A stretch of DNA of 51,905 bases from Stentor coeruleus (Eukaryota > Ciliophora > Heterotrichea > Heterotrichida > Stentoridae). Below, piece after piece: positions 50,674-51,905 of this stretch. Location of the stretch: contig MPUH01000472.1 in NCBI GenBank assembly GCA_001970955.1, positions 1 through 51,905 of the forward strand, written 5' to 3'. The notes under the pieces are model-generated. The model saw only the letters and a program-made list of their open reading frames with translations, had not been told where the DNA came from and searched no databases. Position 1 is the first letter of the stretch. The number at the start of each line of letters is the position of its first letter. A program made the translations under genes and the position numbers.

Positions 50674-51432
50674 ATGATTATAATGCAAGATGTCCAGGAG
50701 CATTTACTGAGGGAAGACTTTTCTCAGAATCCTCATTCATATCGATACTTCCTCAGGTATTTTGAAAAACATTCCCTTCGTTGTAACCTTTGTAATGAGC
50801 CAGGACACATAAGTAATCAATGTTATAAAGCTCTATTAAAATGTATATATTGTGCAGATCAATCACATACATATAAACGTTGCCCTCAAAGTTTATGTCA
50901 TAAATGTCGGATTCCAGGACATATAGCTAAAAACTGCGATATGGAAAAAAAATGCTTAGAATGTAATGCTTCAGGACATTCATTAGAAAATTGTATGTCC
51001 CGATGCAAACCGTTAAGTGATAGTATGATGAATGAAGTTAGATGCTTAAAATGCATGCAAAAAGGACATGCAAATTGTATTGAAAAACTAGAAAACTTTG
51101 GCTTGAGTAAGATAATTTGCTTTATTTGTGGGCTTAAAGGACATTCAGATGAATTATGTCCAGAAGTTGGTAAAATGTCAAAGTTGGATTTGTTTAGGGA
51201 ACATGTGAATGAGGATATGGATGAAATACTGAGTGGGGATGTTGGGAGTAATTTTAAGGAAAGAAGATATTGGCAAAAGGTTAATAATAAGGTGTATAAG
51301 AAATTGTTGAAGAAGGAGAGGTTAAAGAAAAAGAAGGAGAAAGAGAAAGAGAAAGAGAAGGAGAAGGAGAAGGAGAAGAAGAAAAAGAAAAAGAAAAAGA
51401 AAAAGAAATGGTTTAAGTCTGTATGTGAATAA
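50674..51432 (+). CDS. CCHC zinc-knuckle protein, Air1/Air2 (ZCCHC7)-like
   Basis: 252 residues with six zinc knuckles between residues 37 and 162: CNLCNEPGHISNQC, CIYCADQSHTYKRC, CHKCRIPGHIAKNC, CLECNASGHSLENC, a shortened CLKCMQKGHANC, and CFICGLKGHSDELC. Tandem knuckle arrays of this size are typical of Air1/2, the RNA-binding subunit of the TRAMP complex that feeds aberrant and precursor RNAs to the nuclear exosome. The fifth knuckle has only two residues between His and the last Cys. The C terminus is a Lys/Glu run (about 205-246) encoded by a purine simple repeat, then WFKSVCE. CNBP-like RNA-binding proteins are the main alternative. Confidence 0.8.
   Translation: MIIMQDVQEHLLREDFSQNPHSYRYFLRYFEKHSLRCNLCNEPGHISNQCYKALLKCIYCADQSHTYKRCPQSLCHKCRIPGHIAKNCDMEKKCLECNASGHSLENCMSRCKPLSDSMMNEVRCLKCMQKGHANCIEKLENFGLSKIICFICGLKGHSDELCPEVGKMSKLDLFREHVNEDMDEILSGDVGSNFKERRYWQKVNNKVYKKLLKKERLKKKKEKEKEKEKEKEKEKKKKKKKKKKKWFKSVCE
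51315..51408 (+). repeat. Purine simple repeat (GAAGGA/AAAGA type)
   Basis: Imperfect run of GAGAAA, GAGAAG and AAGAAA units, all purine on the plus strand. It encodes the Lys/Glu tail of the zinc-knuckle protein. Length likely varies between alleles. Confidence 0.9.
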
Positions 51433-51880
51433 TTCAAATAAGCTATAGTTTGTAAGTTTTTGGAATGATATTAATATGGTGCAGAGAATAATAAAAAATT
51501 AAGCCTCCTAGATTCTGAAATCAAATTATTCTTGGATTATGTGTGGCAAAAATCACTTTTAGTATCTAGCACCCAAGATTTTTAGCATCTTATCCATCAG
51601 CTCTGATTATTGAAAGCTTTGGAAAGTGGAAATATTATTTTTTTCTTAAGGTAAAATGCTTGTTTAAGTGTGGCAAATAATTTTAATCTCGTAATCGTTC
51701 ATGATCTGTTGATTTGATAATATTTATACAGTATATTAATCATAAAACTGCAAGGAGACAAAACTTCAAACTCAATTAAAAAGCATTAGCATTCAATAAA
51801 AAATCCAATACAAAAAAACTCTAAAATCATAATTCATGTCTTGATGTATAAGGGATTATTGAAAATACTCAGTCTTATAA
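51433..51880. other. Intergenic region
   Basis: AT-rich spacer between the zinc-knuckle gene and the tRNA 5' end. Nothing further was recognised. Confidence 0.45.
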
Positions 51881-51905
51881 GGGTCAGTGGTGAAGTGGTA
51901 TCACA
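51881..51905 (+). tRNA. tRNA gene, 5' part, cut by window end (possibly Gly)
   Basis: The last 25 bases fit the start of a tRNA: acceptor GGGTCAG, T8, G9, a 4-bp D stem GTGA/TCAC closing loop AGTGGTA with invariant A14, G18, G19 and A21, then A26. The pattern after the acceptor resembles eukaryotic tRNA-Gly, but the anticodon is beyond the window, so the isotype is a guess. Confidence 0.55.

Noticed and set aside
1..51905. CRISPR arrays, insertion sequences, transposase genes, bacterial-type operons.
   Set aside because: None seen; gene structure, introns and protein families are eukaryotic throughout.

Overview
The window is macronuclear-type DNA of a heterotrich ciliate, most likely Stentor (inference). 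It is strongly AT-rich and gene-dense. Long conserved ORFs use TAA, TAG and TGA only as terminators, which argues against Blepharisma, Condylostoma and oligohymenophorean codes. At least eight introns of exactly 15 nt (GTA......A....AG, with A at position 10) interrupt four genes. Tiny 15-nt introns with the standard code are the published hallmark of the Stentor macronuclear genome. Four single N positions, three of them flanked by duplicated sequence, mark contig joins.

Layout. 1-3.5 kb: the 3' end of one glutamate-cysteine ligase gene followed by a complete tandem copy. 4-6.9 kb: a C2H2 zinc-finger gene and a gene-poor tract holding a decayed R2R3 Myb gene with a 66-nt internal direct repeat. 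6.9-11.7 kb: a TBC1D23-like trafficking gene and two convergent B-box-like/kelch genes. 12.5-18.3 kb: a membrane RBR ubiquitin ligase, then three minus-strand genes (calcineurin A, RRP15, a six-TM cyclic nucleotide phosphodiesterase). 18.6-25.7 kb: two unknown genes, a WDR26/Gid7 homologue with two introns, and a kinesin-1-like motor whose start lies 8 bp from the start of a divergent CDPK. 26-35 kb: coiled-coil, secreted, F-box-like and unknown proteins. 35.9-42.8 kb: a 2,320-residue BEACH-WD40 protein. 42.9-46.7 kb: an unknown five-exon gene, an unknown Ser/Lys-rich gene, and an IQ/MORN protein with an acylatable N terminus. 46.7-51.9 kb: a gene remnant, a TTLL6/13-type tubulin polyglutamylase, a small RRM-like ORF, an Air1/2-like zinc-knuckle gene, and the 5' part of a tRNA gene cut by the window end.

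There is no operon logic; genes are separate eukaryotic units with gaps often under 100 nt. The themes are ciliate cell biology: Ca2+/calmodulin and cyclic nucleotide signalling (calcineurin, CDPK, PDE), microtubules and cilia (kinesin, TTLL, MORN and coiled-coil proteins), membrane traffic (TBC1D23, BEACH), ubiquitin (RBR, WDR26/GID, F-box), and RNA processing (RRP15, zinc knuckles).

The most notable architecture is extreme C-over-G strand asymmetry in the ~300 nt before many start codons (for example 102 C versus 4 G in 12121-12480). It mirrors for minus-strand genes and flips inside divergent intergenic regions. No novel defence or mobile system was recognised.
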